Below are positions 50,101 through 62,358 of a stretch of 64,000 nt of DNA, in pieces. Made by a program: the position numbers and the translations under genes. Each line of letters begins with the position of its first letter. The first letter of the stretch is position 1. The notes beneath the pieces are model-generated. The model was not told the DNA's origin. It saw only the letters and a list, made by a program, of their open reading frames with translations, and did not search any database. The DNA is from Casuarina equisetifolia (taxonomy: Eukaryota; Streptophyta; Magnoliopsida; Fagales; Casuarinaceae): the NCBI GenBank assembly GCA_028551475.1, contig CM052355.1, forward strand, positions 620,001-684,000, given 5' to 3'.

Positions 50101-52509
50101 GCAGGATACTTCTTCTCTCTGGTTTCTTTGCAAACAGGTAACTAATTTTCTTTTTCTTTTTTTATTTTATTACCAACCTAGTTTTGGTTAGGTAATCCGT
50201 CAGTCTAGAATTAATTATAGTGGCAATCAATTGAGACTCACCTCTTTTGTGCAACTGTTCCTCTTGCTTTTAATTTGGCAGGAAGCATCCTTGCTGGACA
50301 TTAGTGATCAAGCCTGCAGTCTTTTCAGTCCTTTTGAAGTAAATGAGACTCCTACTTATCAAATATTATATTATTTAATTTTTTATTCTTGCTATCATAT
50401 GATCAGTTCTCTGACAAGTCTAGTGCAGCTTCTTGTCATTTACAACCTGTATGAAAAAATTAAGTTTTGATCTGTTGCACCACTGTGTGTAAAGATGAGA
50501 AAATATCATCTCAAACTGCATCTATTATTACTAGTTTTGATATTTAGGTTATTGTTGTGATTTTTCTTGGGCCAAAAGAGTAAGAAAGTTTGTTGAAGTT
50601 CAGTTGATAACACAAGAAATTGAATATTTTCTTTAGCCCAATAATTGATATCTTTTCTGGTTGATGTTTATTTTGATCGCTCGGTAATATAAGGTGGGAA
50701 ATAACTGTTTGGTCTTCTCTATATGCTTACTAATGTTCAAAAAAAAAAAATTGTGCTAGATTGCTTTGTTGGAGTGGACAGATGACTTGGAGCTGTTTAT
50801 ATTGAAGGGTTATGGTAAATCCTTGAACTATAAAATGGGAGTGCCATTACTTCTAGATCTCGTGCAGGCCATGGAACAAGCTATCAAGGCTCAAGAAGGT
50901 ATCTAGATTTCCTGATTTTTCACTTTATAGTGTTCATGTAAATAGCCGTTCCTTGTCTGGCTTCAGATTTGGTGAAATAGGTCACTTTTCACTTTCATGA
51001 GTTGTTTATTTTTCCTTGTCCAAATATTATAGTCGCTTAAAGTGGGGAAGTTCTAGGTAAGAAGGGTAGGCCTGGCCGGGGTAATGATAACATGGCTTGA
51101 AGGGCAACTGTCCGCACAACTGATTTTCCATGGTGCTGTACTACCTGCTAATCATATTAAATATTGGCTTCCATTCGGGCAAGAGTTGCCAGACCTGATT
51201 ACTTGCCGCATATTATATGTTATTATTGTGGCTATTGTTTCTTTCTGTATTCATTCCTCAATTTGTTATGTGGTCACTTGTTTACCCAGTGAAAAGGTGT
51301 GTTCAGTGTAGGTCAGACTAAAGTCCTCCTTGCATCCTAATATATTTTATAAGATCCTTAAAAATGGTTGCCTGACCTTATTTAAGTTGTTTTCAGAAGC
51401 TTTAGTACTTCTCTCTGACCAGGAGACTTTTTTGCCATTTCTATCTGTGTAGAGAAACATGCTCGTGGAAGCTATGAGAAGGCAAGACTTCGCTTTGCAC
51501 ATGCAGAAACTGTGGTTCCATTCTCATGTCTGCTTGGACTTTTTCATGAAGCATCTGGTGTGTGCTTAACATTCGTGTTTCTTTTTTGATGCGTGTGTAT
51601 ATGTGCATTTGTCTGTGGGTATGTGAAGCATTTTTAAGCACGGCTACTCCATGTGCTGGCATCTGGATTCTGGTACGTGCTGTCTTCCTAGGGGTTTTAA
51701 TCTTTTTGATTACAGGATATTACCAAATACAGAGGGAAGAGCCATTGGAATACCCTCCAAAGCCACCTCAAAAGAGATATTGGAGGGGTAGTATTGTTGC
51801 ACCTTTTGCTGGGAATAACATGTTGGTTCTTTATAGCTGCCCCGCTAACTCTTCGAGCAAGTACTTTGTGGAAGTGCTGCACAATGAAATTCCCATTCCA
51901 TTGCCGGTGAGCATTTTTCGCTTCATCTTCCTCTGACCCTCAAAAACCTCAACACGCATATTCATTAGTTATGAATTCAATGTTTGGGATTTTAAATTCA
52001 CTTTTAATTATGGATTCTAACATAAATCGCAATTTAAAGATTATTGTGTTTCTGCTCTGTCTGTCCAATTATGAATACCCCCATTGCCAAGTTGTAGCAC
52101 ATTCCGCGGTATTGTCAAAAGTTCTTGGGTGCCTTTCTAATTTATGCTGACAGAATTTGTAAGATATTAACGTCTCGTGTTTCATTGAATAGGGTTGTGA
52201 AGGCTCTCATTTCTGCCCATTTGAAACTTTTAAGGTACTAATATAGTCCAGCTCTAGTACTCAGGGAGAGTATCCATTTATCGTTTGCCGATTGTAAAAC
52301 ACTTCTTGTGTTTTTTTTTTTTTTTCTTTCTTCAGGAAAGGATAGTTGCTCCTCATCTAAAGGACGATTATAATACACTCTGTGGTGCAAAGCTGGGTAA
52401 ACCACAGCAGATCCCTTCGATAACCAGTAAGTTGTCACAGCTCTTCCGCTGGCCCTTCATGCTAGAAAACAAGAATGGTGATAAACAGTCTCGCAGAGAC
52501 GATTTGTAG
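47107..52509 (+). CDS. MINPP1: Multiple inositol polyphosphate phosphatase (histidine acid phosphatase family), 11 exons
   Basis: Secreted or ER-located phosphatase that removes phosphates from inositol polyphosphates, including phytate. Exons: 47107-47216, 47738-47825, 48265-48558, 48842-49000, 49997-50137, 50282-50338, 50760-50898, 51453-51557, 51716-51906, 52193-52234, 52336-52509. All introns are GT...AG and the frame stays open, giving 499 residues, a usual family length. Residues 1-22 look like a signal peptide (MMAKAVAFLPLLFLC). The catalytic RHGTRAP is at residues 68-74 and the proton-donor motif HAE at 346-348; HAE instead of HD marks the MINPP subfamily. The C-terminus is RDDL, loosely like an ER-retention signal. 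Two start codons are adjacent; the first was taken. Exon edges are inferred from splice sites and family similarity. It is the first gene after the satellite. Confidence 0.93.
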
Positions 52510-53142
52510 TGAATTCTCCAAGAAAGGAAAGAGATCCTCTTACATTCTTGTTCCTCGTTGGCACTGCCTTGTAACCTGATTTTCTGCCAGACAGCTCCTC
52601 CTTATAGGTGGACGATTTTGGGTGGCTTCCACTGTTATGACTTTAAGTTATGCTGGTTTGAACACTAACCCTAGCCCAGAGGCTTTACATCAAGGAGAAT
52701 TGGATGTAAGGAGCATGGCGATATTTAATGCTTTTCCGGGTAGCCTTGTGGCTTAGCTCCAAACGCATATTATTGACGCCTTGGCTCCAAGTTCTGCTTG
52801 ATTCTAGTAGTTAGGGAAGTAGGTGTCCCTTCAGAGCTTTAGCTTCAAGTGTTTGTTTCCAGAGGAGAAAGAAATGTACAATTTCTATTTTTATGAAGCA
52901 CTTGCTGACACCTAAGAGAGAATTTAGATGGTTCACAGTTTTGATATCCCAACTCCAGCAGGGATTTATCTCATCCAATAATCCCTTTGATTATCAGCTA
53001 AGTCGTATGGGTAACGTCCCGGTATGAGCTCTAGCAATCACATAGTCGACGCTTGACTAAAACTACCTTTTCATAGATCCTTACAGACCTTTCATTATAT
53101 ATATGTAACCATACTTTCCTGCGACTGCTGTACAAATATAAT
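52510..53142. other. Convergent 3' regions of MINPP and the MCA gene
   Basis: Contains the MINPP 3' untranslated region from 52510 and, approaching from the other strand, that of the MCA-like gene. No other gene or repeat seen. Confidence 0.6.
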
Positions 53143-55601
53143 TTATATAATACTTGGTATTCGAGGCTTCATGTATTGATATGGCGGAGGGATCATCTTT
53201 CGTCCTTGGCAACCTGCATAGAATTGAATTTGCAATTAACACGTGGAGAAGCCTGCAAAACTTGCTGACCAGTTAAGTAGGTTGCTGAAGCTCTCTCTGT
53301 ACGAGCCAATTTGATGATTCTACATTGGTCTGATATTGGATGAGGAAGGAAACATTTAATATTTCTAGAATACACAAAAAGACAGTTCCGAAGATGAAAT
53401 TAACCTCGTACACTTACCATCGAAGCCCCTAATTTCGAGCTCACGCCACTCTTGAACCAAGGCACAGCAGCAACACATGAGGTGAGTTAAGAAGTCATCA
53501 CAAGAACTTCCCTACGAAACAGAACCAGACAATAAGAATCCTAACATTCCGTCCCCTTCAACCGAAGCACTCCCATCATGACGAAGGAATTACCTCTATG
53601 TTGAAAAGCTCCCGCAGTTTCTTTCTCATGCAGCAAGTGTAGCAGCAGCAACTGCCGAAGAGGGAGTACGCCATTAAATCACTGATTGCTTTTTCACGAG
53701 CTGTACCTCAGAAACAGAACATGTGCAATTTGTTTCAACAACTAGCATGTTAGTGATGATATTCCTATCGTATTGTTTGAGAAGCTTACATGTTTTTCCC
53801 CTGGACACCAGGTTAGCTAGCCATGAAAATGTTCCACAGGGATACACGCAGGTCTTCAAGCCTGAAGCAAGATCAGAAAACCTTGTTGCTGATTGAACAT
53901 CCAATAGCAATCTATAAATTTTTGCGTCACCCTTACAACTAACAAGATCTATTAAAAGCAAACTCATGCATCACGGGGCCATGCTCACTCAAATGCCTAG
54001 TGCCAAACAGAGATTTTCTATGCTTACTTAAACAAGGATCGCTGCAGCAATCGAAGAGGTCAGCCTGCCACTGTGATTGATTTTGATCTTCTTGCTTTAA
54101 CCCAGGGTGGTCCTGATAGGTGGATTTTGCATTGGAAACGTACCTATTGCATAATTTCATCAATCCTTCATAAGATTTGGTTAAGAGACTAATATTGTAG
54201 GTCTCACTATATTGCAAAGGAATAATCCAATAATAAATAAGTTCCATATTACTCACTGCTTGCACTTACCCTGATATCACATACGCCGGTTCATTGACTA
54301 GAAGCTTCGTAACCTTCTTACCAGCCAACACATTGACAACATTTTCCGTTACATCAATAAGATGTTCAATCACCCGGCACTGGTCGGGATCGTTGTTTGA
54401 TCGCGACCGGAGCAACTCCATGTACAATTTGTCTCTCTCCTCCTGGAGTGCTGCGTGGAATTCCAGGTCGGGATACGCATTGGAGAGCGACTTCTGCAGG
54501 ATGTCTGCTTCTTTCTTTGTCCGGTCAGGTTTGAGAATAGCGTTTTGAGCCTCCATATCCTCTTCTTCAAGGGTGTATTCCCTTTGATCCTCTTCAATCG
54601 CCTGTAATCCTTCCTTTAAATGCTGGGTTCATTGTAACGATGTTTCATGGTTAGCCACTTCTTAATTCACATATATTCTCTCAAATGTAATATATAACAT
54701 GCAAAATAAGTTTCACATTATTAAAGAATATATTAGTATTCATACTTGTACGATAATACAAACTATTAACTTTCAAGTTAGTTTTTCTATTAGAGAATAT
54801 TTTTTTTAATATACTCTCAGAGTTCAGATCTTTGTTCATTGAGAAGAATTGCCTTATTACTTGTTTATGCATAATGCATCTATTTTCTTGATAACTTTAA
54901 CTTACACTCTTGTTTAGTGTCTTCTTCGACTTGCCTTTCCGGAAAGAAAAAGTGAAAGTTTGTGAAATCAATGCTTTCTAACCAGAACCAAGGGAAGGAA
55001 GAATGGAGAAAAAGAAAGACCAAAGAGAAAAAGAAAAAAAAAAAGAATACTTTCTATATAGTAAATACAATAAATAAATCTGTATATTGATAATGTAAAA
55101 TTAAATCCAAAACCATTTTCTACGTTTAAAGGTTTGTTCTTGTTTCTAATAATGAAAACGGGAAGAAGCATAGAAGAACGAAAGATTGGACGCTTCGAAT
55201 TAGTTAGTAGGGCGTACCTTGATCCGAAACTCGTGGATTAACGAAACCAACGGAGCAAGGCGAAGATAAGCGTCGATCTCCGCCTGGAGTTGGCGGAACT
55301 GATACACCACGTTCCATCCCGTGGCAAGCATGTACAGGCAGCTCTTCTCTCCGCAGCTCTCCACCAACACCAGTGCTTTCCTCAACGCCTCTTCTAAGCC
55401 CTCCAACGACTCCGTTGTCGCCTGTAGCTTCATCAAGTCCGTCGCCTTCAGCTTCTCCAACAGGTTCGCAATCGGCCTCATGTGCTCCGCCAGTTTCTCG
55501 CAGTTCCTGCGGTGCGTGGCGGAGTTTTGGGCCAACGATACGATCATGTTGGCTAGTCCTAACGCGTCCACCACCGTTGGTCCCTGCACAGAGCTCGCCA
55601 T
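53143..55601 (-). CDS. MCA1: MID1-complementing activity (MCA) family calcium-permeable mechanosensitive channel, 7 exons
   Basis: Plasma-membrane protein of the plant MCA family, linked to stretch-activated calcium entry. Exons on the minus strand: 55601-55218, 54601-54270, 54143-54028, 53861-53790, 53706-53594, 53511-53418, 53213-53143. Every intron has GT...AG ends and the joined frame gives 393 residues; known members are about 420. The N-terminal part has the family pattern (LANMIVSLAQNSATHRRNC, LEGLEEALRKALVLVESC, LYMLATGWNVVYQFRQLQ), then a coiled-coil-like region (QEERDKLYMELLRSRS, EHLIDVTENVV). A PLAC8 domain runs from about residue 264 (WQADLFDCCSDPCL, CVYPCGTFSW, GSCCCYTCC, MCCCCALVQEWRELEIRG). 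The ATG at 55601 begins MASSVQGPTVVDALG; an in-frame upstream extension has no ATG. Gene number within the family (1 or 2) is not certain. Confidence 0.9.
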
Positions 55602-56664
55602 GCTCGATTCTGCGGTGCAGTCGAAGTCTGCCGAGAGAAGGACTAGTACGTCGGAAGTGACTTGAAAAGGTTTCTTAGTCACCTTGTTTTCAGTTCTAGT
55701 TTCTACTCTTTTTCCTCCTTTTGCTTTGTTGTCTCACGCTTCCTTTCTCTTTTTCGGATTTGCTTTGGTAGGCCAACGAAGCAAGGAAGCCCACAGGTAT
55801 GTCAAGAGAATGATAAAACATCTTCCTTTTTTAAGATTGGTGTTAAAGAAAGAACGTGACCAATATATTTATAACGTGTGATAATTATTACTTTTAATGT
55901 GTCATATTGTTTCTAAACGTACAAAGAATCACAAGAATTCAGTGTACCAAGGAATGATTAAAAATGATAAACGATGGATTAAAGTTATAAGGATTTAGTT
56001 GAAAAAATAATTTAGCGTTACACTTGAAATTCAGTTATGATATTATATTAAAAATAAAATACTTTTAAAAAAAATTATTTTAATGCGTTTTATCATCCAA
56101 ATGTGTAAGAGATCAGGATAATGCAATGACAATTATCAGTGATAAACAATGACTTGAAATTAAAAGGTTTAAGTTAAAAAAAATGATATGGTGTTATATT
56201 GAGAATTGAGTTATGATATTATTTTAAAATATTGATGATAATTATATCATACATATACTATATTAGTTACTTACTGTTATAACTATAGTTTGTTAATAAA
56301 TAAAGTAACATATATTTATCATCAATATGAGGTCAATTCAGATAAATATGAACGCTTCATAAATAAAAAAAATTACGGACATGGCTAAATTTTATTTGAA
56401 TTTTCCGTTTGTGTGGAAATTCCAAGCCTAAGAAAAAAAGACCCAAAGTGTGAATATTTCGAGAAAAAAATTCACAATTTATGGTTTGAATTCCGAGTCA
56501 TAGAAGGAATAGGGCCTGCAGCAAAAGCTGTTGATGATGAACAAGACAACATAAACTGATAAGGCGACGACACTTACTGCTGTAACACTCTCGTCGGGCC
56601 ATTTCCAGGAAGAGACCCTAAATCTTCGTCCTTGGATTTGCTCTCTTTGATTGAGTTGTCGGCC
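55602..56664. promoter_or_regulatory. Divergent intergenic region between the MCA and eIF2-alpha genes
   Basis: About 1.06 kb that must hold both promoters. Two degenerate direct copies of a roughly 90-bp AT-rich unit lie at about 55970-56060 and 56145-56235; shared parts are GATAAAC-ATG, TTAGTTGAAAAAA or TTAAGTTAAAAAAA, and ATTCAGTTATGATATTA-like ends. They may be remnants of a small transposon. The eIF2-alpha leader (about 56570-56664) is less AT-rich. No TATA box is assigned. Confidence 0.5.
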
Positions 56665-59600
56665 ATGGCGACGCAGTCCCCGAACCTCGAGTGCCGAATG
56701 TACGAGGCCAGGTATCCAGAGGTGGATATGGCGGTGATGATACAGGTGAAGAACATCGCGGACATGGGCGCCTATGTGTCCTTGCTTGAGTACAACAACA
56801 TTGAGGGGATGATCCTGTTCTCGGAGCTCTCCCGCCGCCGGATTCGTAGTGTCAGTAGCTTAATCAAAGTGGGTCGGATCGAGCCTGTGATGGTGCTCCG
56901 TGTCGACAAGGAGAAGGGGTATATCGACCTCAGCAAGCGGAGGGTCTCCGAGGAGGACACGGAGGCCTGCGAGGAGAGGTACAACAAGAGCAAGCTCGTC
57001 CATTCCATCATGCGCCATGTTGCGGAGACGATGGGCATCGATTTAGAGGTACGGACAATGGTAGTTTGATGGAATTTTATTGCCAAACTCTTGTTTTGAC
57101 TTGTGTTGGATATCCCTTGTGCTTTTTTTCTATTTGGTTTTTTGTTGGCCCCGAATTTTTATTGGTAGGGTCTTTCATTTTGCTGCTGTTTTGGTTTTAA
57201 TTGCATTGGTTTGGAGTTTTAGGTCGCCTTTATCCCGCATATTGAAGAATTTGGGATTTAGGAGTTCGCATTTTGTTGTTGTTTTGTTTTCCGTGTAATT
57301 GATTGAAATGTGTGTTTGATTGCCCTGGGTAGGGTTTTTAGTTTTGTGTTTGTCCCTATAATTTAGAATTTCCTTTCCCACTTTTCTCACTGCACCCAGA
57401 AAGTGTGTGAAGCTTTATTTCTAGTTCTTGAAACTGTCGTTATATTCTGTTACTTTCTGCGAGATTGATGTTGTGAAAACGTGTAACTCGAGGTTCTGTA
57501 TCTAGAAATAAAGCTTTACACTCTCTCTGGGTGCAGTGAGAACCGTGGGAAAGGAAAGAATCCCTAGCATTAAGGCTTAGGCTTATCTTTTTGGTGTTAC
57601 GAGAAATGATCATTTCGTCACAGAGACGGCTTACAGGGCTTGTAGTTAGATGATCTGGACAGGAAATGTCTGGCGTTAATGTTTTGTTCTGTGTGATTTT
57701 TCCCTTGCTTAAAAGTTTGGGTGCCATTAAAGGATGGAATTTGTCTATGATGTTTCCTTTGCTGTTTGATTTTTCCAAAATGCTGAATTTTCCTCAACTA
57801 AGCAAAATATCTGTATTAGGTGTGGATTCATATGTTAGCTTTAATTCAAAGAAGGGATGCTATTAATATTACAGGATCTTGGGGAGTCCAGGCTGTTGAG
57901 GGATGTTCAATTAAAAGTGAGGCAGCAAAGTTGTGATAGCAAGAGGATATGGCATCAATAAGACGTTGGAAGTTTACACTTGGTAGGAATTGGAATGACT
58001 CTTGCAGCCGAATTATCCCAGTGCCCGTTTTAAGGCAGTTCATTATTGGAGGATGCATTTGCTGGTGGCATCAAATTAGTTTCTGGCTGACATGTTAGAG
58101 CAAAACTGCCTCTTTCTGTATATAAGTTCTCCCGATTGGTTTGGGTTTAGGATGTAAATTTGCTTTAGGCTCATTTGGGATGTGACAAATAGCATTTTTG
58201 TTGACAAGCATAACATCTTCTTCTATAATTTTTTCTTTTATATTTGCCTTCTTTTCTTTATAAAAAATTCTTTCAGCAAGACCTTCTGGTCCTTTTGCTA
58301 TAATCCTTAGAGCCAAGTTCCTTTCAGCTTCACAAAGCCTTAGGTGTTTTTCTGGTTTGCCACTCAAGCTTTTTAAGCATTGCATGCCAACCAAATTGTT
58401 GACCAATGGTGGCCTGTAAATATTTTTCTTATTTCTTTTGATCAGTTATTTATAAATGGAGGCTATTTATTTCAGGATCTGTATATCCACGTTGGCTGGC
58501 CTTTATACAGGAAACATGGTCATGCTTTTGAGGTACGTATGTTTGCTACCTTATGGGGGTAACTTTTATCTTTTGAACTTGTATTCGGGAATTTAAAATG
58601 TTTCATTTGCAGGCCTTCAAAATAATCGTGACTGATCCTGATTCTGTTCTAAATCCTCTTACCCGGGAAATCAAAGAAATTGGCCCTGATGGGCAGGAGG
58701 TAAGTTTTTGTCTGTCTGGTTTTATTATGCATTCTTCTTCTTCATGACTAAAGCCACTTTCCATCTTGCTTGCCAGGTGACTAAGGTGGTTCCTGCTATC
58801 TCGGAGGATGTGAAAGAGGCTTTGGTAAAAAATATTAGGAGAAGAATGACCCCTCAACCTTTGAAGATTCGTGCTGACATTGAAATGAAATGCTTCCAGT
58901 TTGATGGTGTTCTTCACATCAAGGTTTTTTTTTAAAAAAAAAAAATTATCTTTGATGGGTGCTTATTTGTGAACATTCATTTAGTATTTTTATAAGCTGC
59001 TCTTAAGTTGCAAAATGTTATCCTGTTTACCCATGCTTTAACCTTTGACCTTGTAGGATGCCATGCGTAAAGCTGAAGCTGCTGGCAATGATGATTGTCC
59101 TGTGAAAATTAAATTGGTGGCTCCTCCACTCTATGTTCTTACCACTCAGACTCTCGACAAGGTTAATACAGGCCCTAACATACTGTTTATTTCATGATTT
59201 AATTTCCAACCCTTTAAACTAGGCAAACAAGGGAATCTGGTTATATTTAAACTAGTTGACTAATTTAATGCAAGGTAATTCATTCTTACCAGAAAATGAT
59301 CAAATTATGTGTCAATTATCTCCAAATTTGGGAAGATTATCTGTCAATCAGCATGACTACCATCTTTTCAGTTTTCTCCTTTACACCAGTAGGAATTCTT
59401 AAGTTACAACTTTCAAATACGCTAAAGGAATTCTTTAGTAGCCTACTGATCAGAGGCTTTTTTCTCGTTCAATGAAACTGACTTTTATTTGGATGGGACA
59501 GGAGCAAGGAATAACTGTTCTTAACAAAGCCATTATAGCTTGCACCGAAGCAATAGAAAATCAGAAGGGGAAACTCCTTGTGAAGGAGGCACCCAGAGCA

Positions 59601-59890
59601 GTGAGTGTCACAATCATTGATTTTGCTATTTGTTTGACATCCACTGGACTATGAATTCACTCTACATCGTATAGAAAAACAACAAGAACTTCATATATTT
59701 TGTTCTTGGTTATAACATTTTGCCTTTGATTTAGGTGAGTGAACGAGATGATAAGCTACTTGCTGAGCACATGGCTAAGCTACGTCAGGATAATGAAGAG
59801 ATCAGCGGGGATGAAGGTAGTGAAGAAGAGGAAGACACAGGAATGGGTGAGGTTGATGTGCAAAATGCAGGCGCCAGCATAACAGACTGA
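56665..59890 (+). CDS. eIF2alpha: Eukaryotic translation initiation factor 2 subunit alpha, 7 exons
   Basis: Regulatory subunit of eIF2, which brings initiator Met-tRNA and GTP to the 40S ribosome. Exons: 56665-57048, 58476-58532, 58613-58699, 58777-58923, 59057-59161, 59502-59600, 59735-59890, all with GT...AG introns, giving 344 residues, the normal plant length. Residues 1-128 include the S1 RNA-binding fold ([36 protein letters not shown]) and the kinase target loop ELSRRRIRS; its Ser56 corresponds to the animal Ser51 phosphorylated under stress by GCN2. The middle holds the helical part ([19 protein letters not shown]), the C-terminal alpha-beta part follows ([20 protein letters not shown]), and the end is acidic ([17 protein letters not shown]). 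The open frame and kept motifs indicate a working gene. Intron 1 (1,427 bp) contains a foldback. Confidence 0.96.
57369..57557. repeat. Foldback (inverted repeat) in eIF2-alpha intron 1
   Basis: Left arm 57369-57424 and right arm 57502-57557 are reverse complements over about 56 bp with few mismatches: TTTCCTTTCCCAC, CTCACTGCACCCAGA and AAGCTTTATTTCTAG pair with their complements, across a 77-base spacer. The transcript could form a long hairpin. It could be a small MITE or a young microRNA-like hairpin. Confidence 0.8.
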
Positions 59891-60835
59891 AGCTGCCTAT
59901 AGACTGACTATTTTTTGGAAGATCTTTCTAATTTTTGTTTTTCAAAATGAGCTCATTTTATGGTTCCTAACAATCAACCAAGTGATTGAGCGGTTTTTTC
60001 ATGTGCGGAACGCTATACCTCATTGTTTCAATGTAAACTGTTTTGTGTTATTTGGAAAACTGCTTTCCCGTGTCTTGTTGTATCTTGCGTCCTTTGAGAT
60101 TTGAGCCGATAGATTTACATTGGAAAGTCAATTTCTAAGAGGACTTCATTACAGGCTTTACTACTATTAGACCATCTAATATCTCCCATTGTGATTGCCG
60201 GAAGATAAAGTTATGGATGGGGCATTGGATCTAAATATCAGTTTGATATTGTGTTTAAGAAGTATTGGGCTATGGTATTAAGTTATAAAATTCATATTTG
60301 ATTCAAAAACTAGTTTAAGAGAATAAAGATTTTTGTTACATTTAAAACTTCACTACAAAGTCATTCTTTAACGCATTCACATCATTGACAAATGATTCAA
60401 TAATGAATTATAGGTAATGTTAAAAAGTTTAATTATTTTTATCTCCACTTATTGATCACTCCTAAGATGCTGGCATGGCTTGTTGAGTAAAGGAAATGTA
60501 TATTCTAGCTTTGGCAACATAATGGCTTGATTCTCATATCATTTTGACTTGTGCCTCAATTATTAAGTCAAAAAACTCATATCTAAATATTAATATTAGT
60601 ATAATTTACTTGAATATCTTCACAAACTTAAGTTTTTATAGCCTAAATCTACCATATTCTCTTTGACCAAACTATCACATTTGTTTAACATAGCGAAAAG
60701 CCTAGCCCTATCGAAATGAGTTTATTAATTTGAGTTATAAACTTTAATTCTACGGTAGAAAGCTCATTTAGTTTTTGAAATAAAAGAAAATTATTTTATT
60801 ATTAAAATTATTTTTAATCGGTTAAAGTTCGTGCT
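59891..60835. other. Intergenic region after eIF2-alpha
   Basis: Holds the eIF2-alpha 3' untranslated region (from 59891), then AT-rich sequence without a recognisable gene up to the tRNA. Confidence 0.6.
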
Positions 60836-60908
60836 TCCGTTGTAGTCTAGTTGGTTAGGATACTCGGCTCTCACCCGAGAGACCCGGGTTCAAGTCCCGG
60901 CAACGGAA
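60836..60908 (+). tRNA. trnE-CTC: tRNA-Glu (anticodon CTC)
   Basis: A 73-nt cloverleaf. The acceptor stem TCCGTTG pairs with CAACGGA, then discriminator A. The anticodon stem CTCGG/CCGAG holds loop CTCTCAC with CTC at 60870-60872, reading GAG codons. The T arm is CCGGGTTCAAGTCCCGG, and the A-box-like and B-box internal promoter parts are present. There is no intron and no encoded CCA, as expected for a nuclear tRNA gene. Confidence 0.96.
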
Positions 60909-60911
60909 TTG

Positions 60912-60916
60912 TTTTT
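60912..60916 (+). terminator. Pol III terminator of tRNA-Glu
   Basis: Five T residues begin four bases after the tRNA end. Confidence 0.85.
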
Positions 60917-61554
60917 CAAACTTCCTTTTCTGAAAAACTGTACTTTTTAAACATAACACCCCAACGCGCCAATCCTCCCGCGACTCTTCCTACTTACTTT
61001 CTTCTCCCGCTAATTCCTTGCTATGTACGCAATCTCTCTTCTTCCCTCTCACCAAGCCTAATTTCAATCCTTCGCTTGGAGCTCGAGAACTTCAACTCCT
61101 ACAAAGGCCTCCAGACCATCGGTCCCAATGGAGCTGGCAAGGCCAACCTCATGGACGCTATCAACTTGCTCATGGACGCTATCAACTTGCGTCCACGATG
61201 AGCTTCACTTCACCCGCATTATTACGAGCTTGGGGGACAGTGATTACCGAGTCGATGGTGATACCGTGACGCGGGACGTGTCTAAAGCACGGGTCAGGGA
61301 GCTAGGGATGAGTCAGGGCACGGAATTTCCTGGTCTTTCAGGTTTTGTTCTCAATCCCGTGCTTATTCTGCTTATTCTCCATTCTGCGTGTTCTTGTTTT
61401 AGATTTCTTTTAAGATTGATAATGATGATATTATATTTGTTTCATTTATTGATTGTATTTCCCAAACTTACAGAAATTTTTTTGTATTATGTTGTTTTTA
61501 ACAGGTTAACATGAATCTAATGTTCATTTTCACTATAAGGCATTCAGAAGTCCT

Positions 61555-61650
61555 GTTGGGGTGTCCCAAGTCAAAGAGTCTATGACCTGCGAGTCTAACA
61601 GGACAGAGGTTCGAAACCCACTCCCCAGTGTGTGTTAAAAAAAGGAAAAA
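61555..61650 (+). mobile_element. tRNA-derived SINE remnant (probable)
   Basis: GGTTCGAAACC at 61608-61618 is a textbook Pol III B box. It is preceded by GTCCCAAGTCAAAGAGTCTATGACC, as in plant tRNA-type SINE heads, and followed by CACTCCCCAGTGTGTGTT and an A-rich tail. It lies in an intron of the SMC1-like pseudogene. No clear target-site duplication was found. Confidence 0.55.
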
Positions 61651-62248
61651 ACAAGGAACAAGTCCTGGTGGCATTATATTTGCTTTTAACAGTATATAGG
61701 GAAGCAAAGTTCCCAAAAAAAAGTCTGGGGCCATTCTAACCAAGGATAATATAACTGAAAGGTCTATCGTCTCAATGGATTATGATTGCATGTGTAACTC
61801 TAGTGTTGAGTTAAATTAGTAACTTTTTGCCTAATGTTTAGCTGTGAGTAAACTGGGATCATTCTTGTTGTGATGGTTTGGCATTGATTGGGTGATGCCT
61901 GAGAGGCAATTGATGTGTATTTTATCCGGTAAGGAATGGTTTGAATGGTGTACTAGCAGTTTTATTGGAAAGCAGGCCTTCTTTTCCTCATGTGAATGAT
62001 GGTGAGAGAAATGATTTCATTCGTAATTACATTAAGTAGCTTATTGGTCTGCAGAAATCATAAGATTGGTTAACTGCATTTGGCTGTATTTCTTTTCCGT
62101 CCCATCTGAGTAATCTACTACCTTTTATTGCACTTCTTTTGAGAATTTGTCTTGTCCCGGTCCCTTCCCACCAATGCTAGTTGAGCGAAACAAATCGAAG
62201 GTTTTGCCGGACCTAAGTCCCCTCACTACTCGCCCACGGCACGCATAC

Positions 62249-62358
62249 AGAATAAGACAAGTCAAACAAGTCTTAGAACACATATAGAGAATACGACAAG
62301 TCAAACATGTCTTAGAACACATATAGAGAATAAGACAAGTCAAACAAGTCTTAGAACA
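62249..62358 (+). repeat. 39-bp minisatellite, about 2.8 copies
   Basis: Unit AGAATAAGACAAGTCAAACA followed by AGTCTTAGAACACATATAG, repeated at 62249, 62288 and 62327, the last copy incomplete. It lies within the SMC1-like pseudogene intron. Confidence 0.9.

Noticed and set aside
55321-55665. Plus-strand frames opposite MCA exon 1
   Set aside because: Shadows of the real minus-strand exon, which matches the MCA family through its whole length.
55200-55682. N-terminal extension of the MCA-like protein upstream of 55601
   Set aside because: The in-frame extension has no ATG, and the family N-terminus aligns with the ATG at 55601.
60851-61201. Frame of 116 codons starting inside the tRNA
   Set aside because: It begins within tRNA-Glu and only its end, the SMC1-like stretch, has coding similarity; the ATG is not a plausible start.
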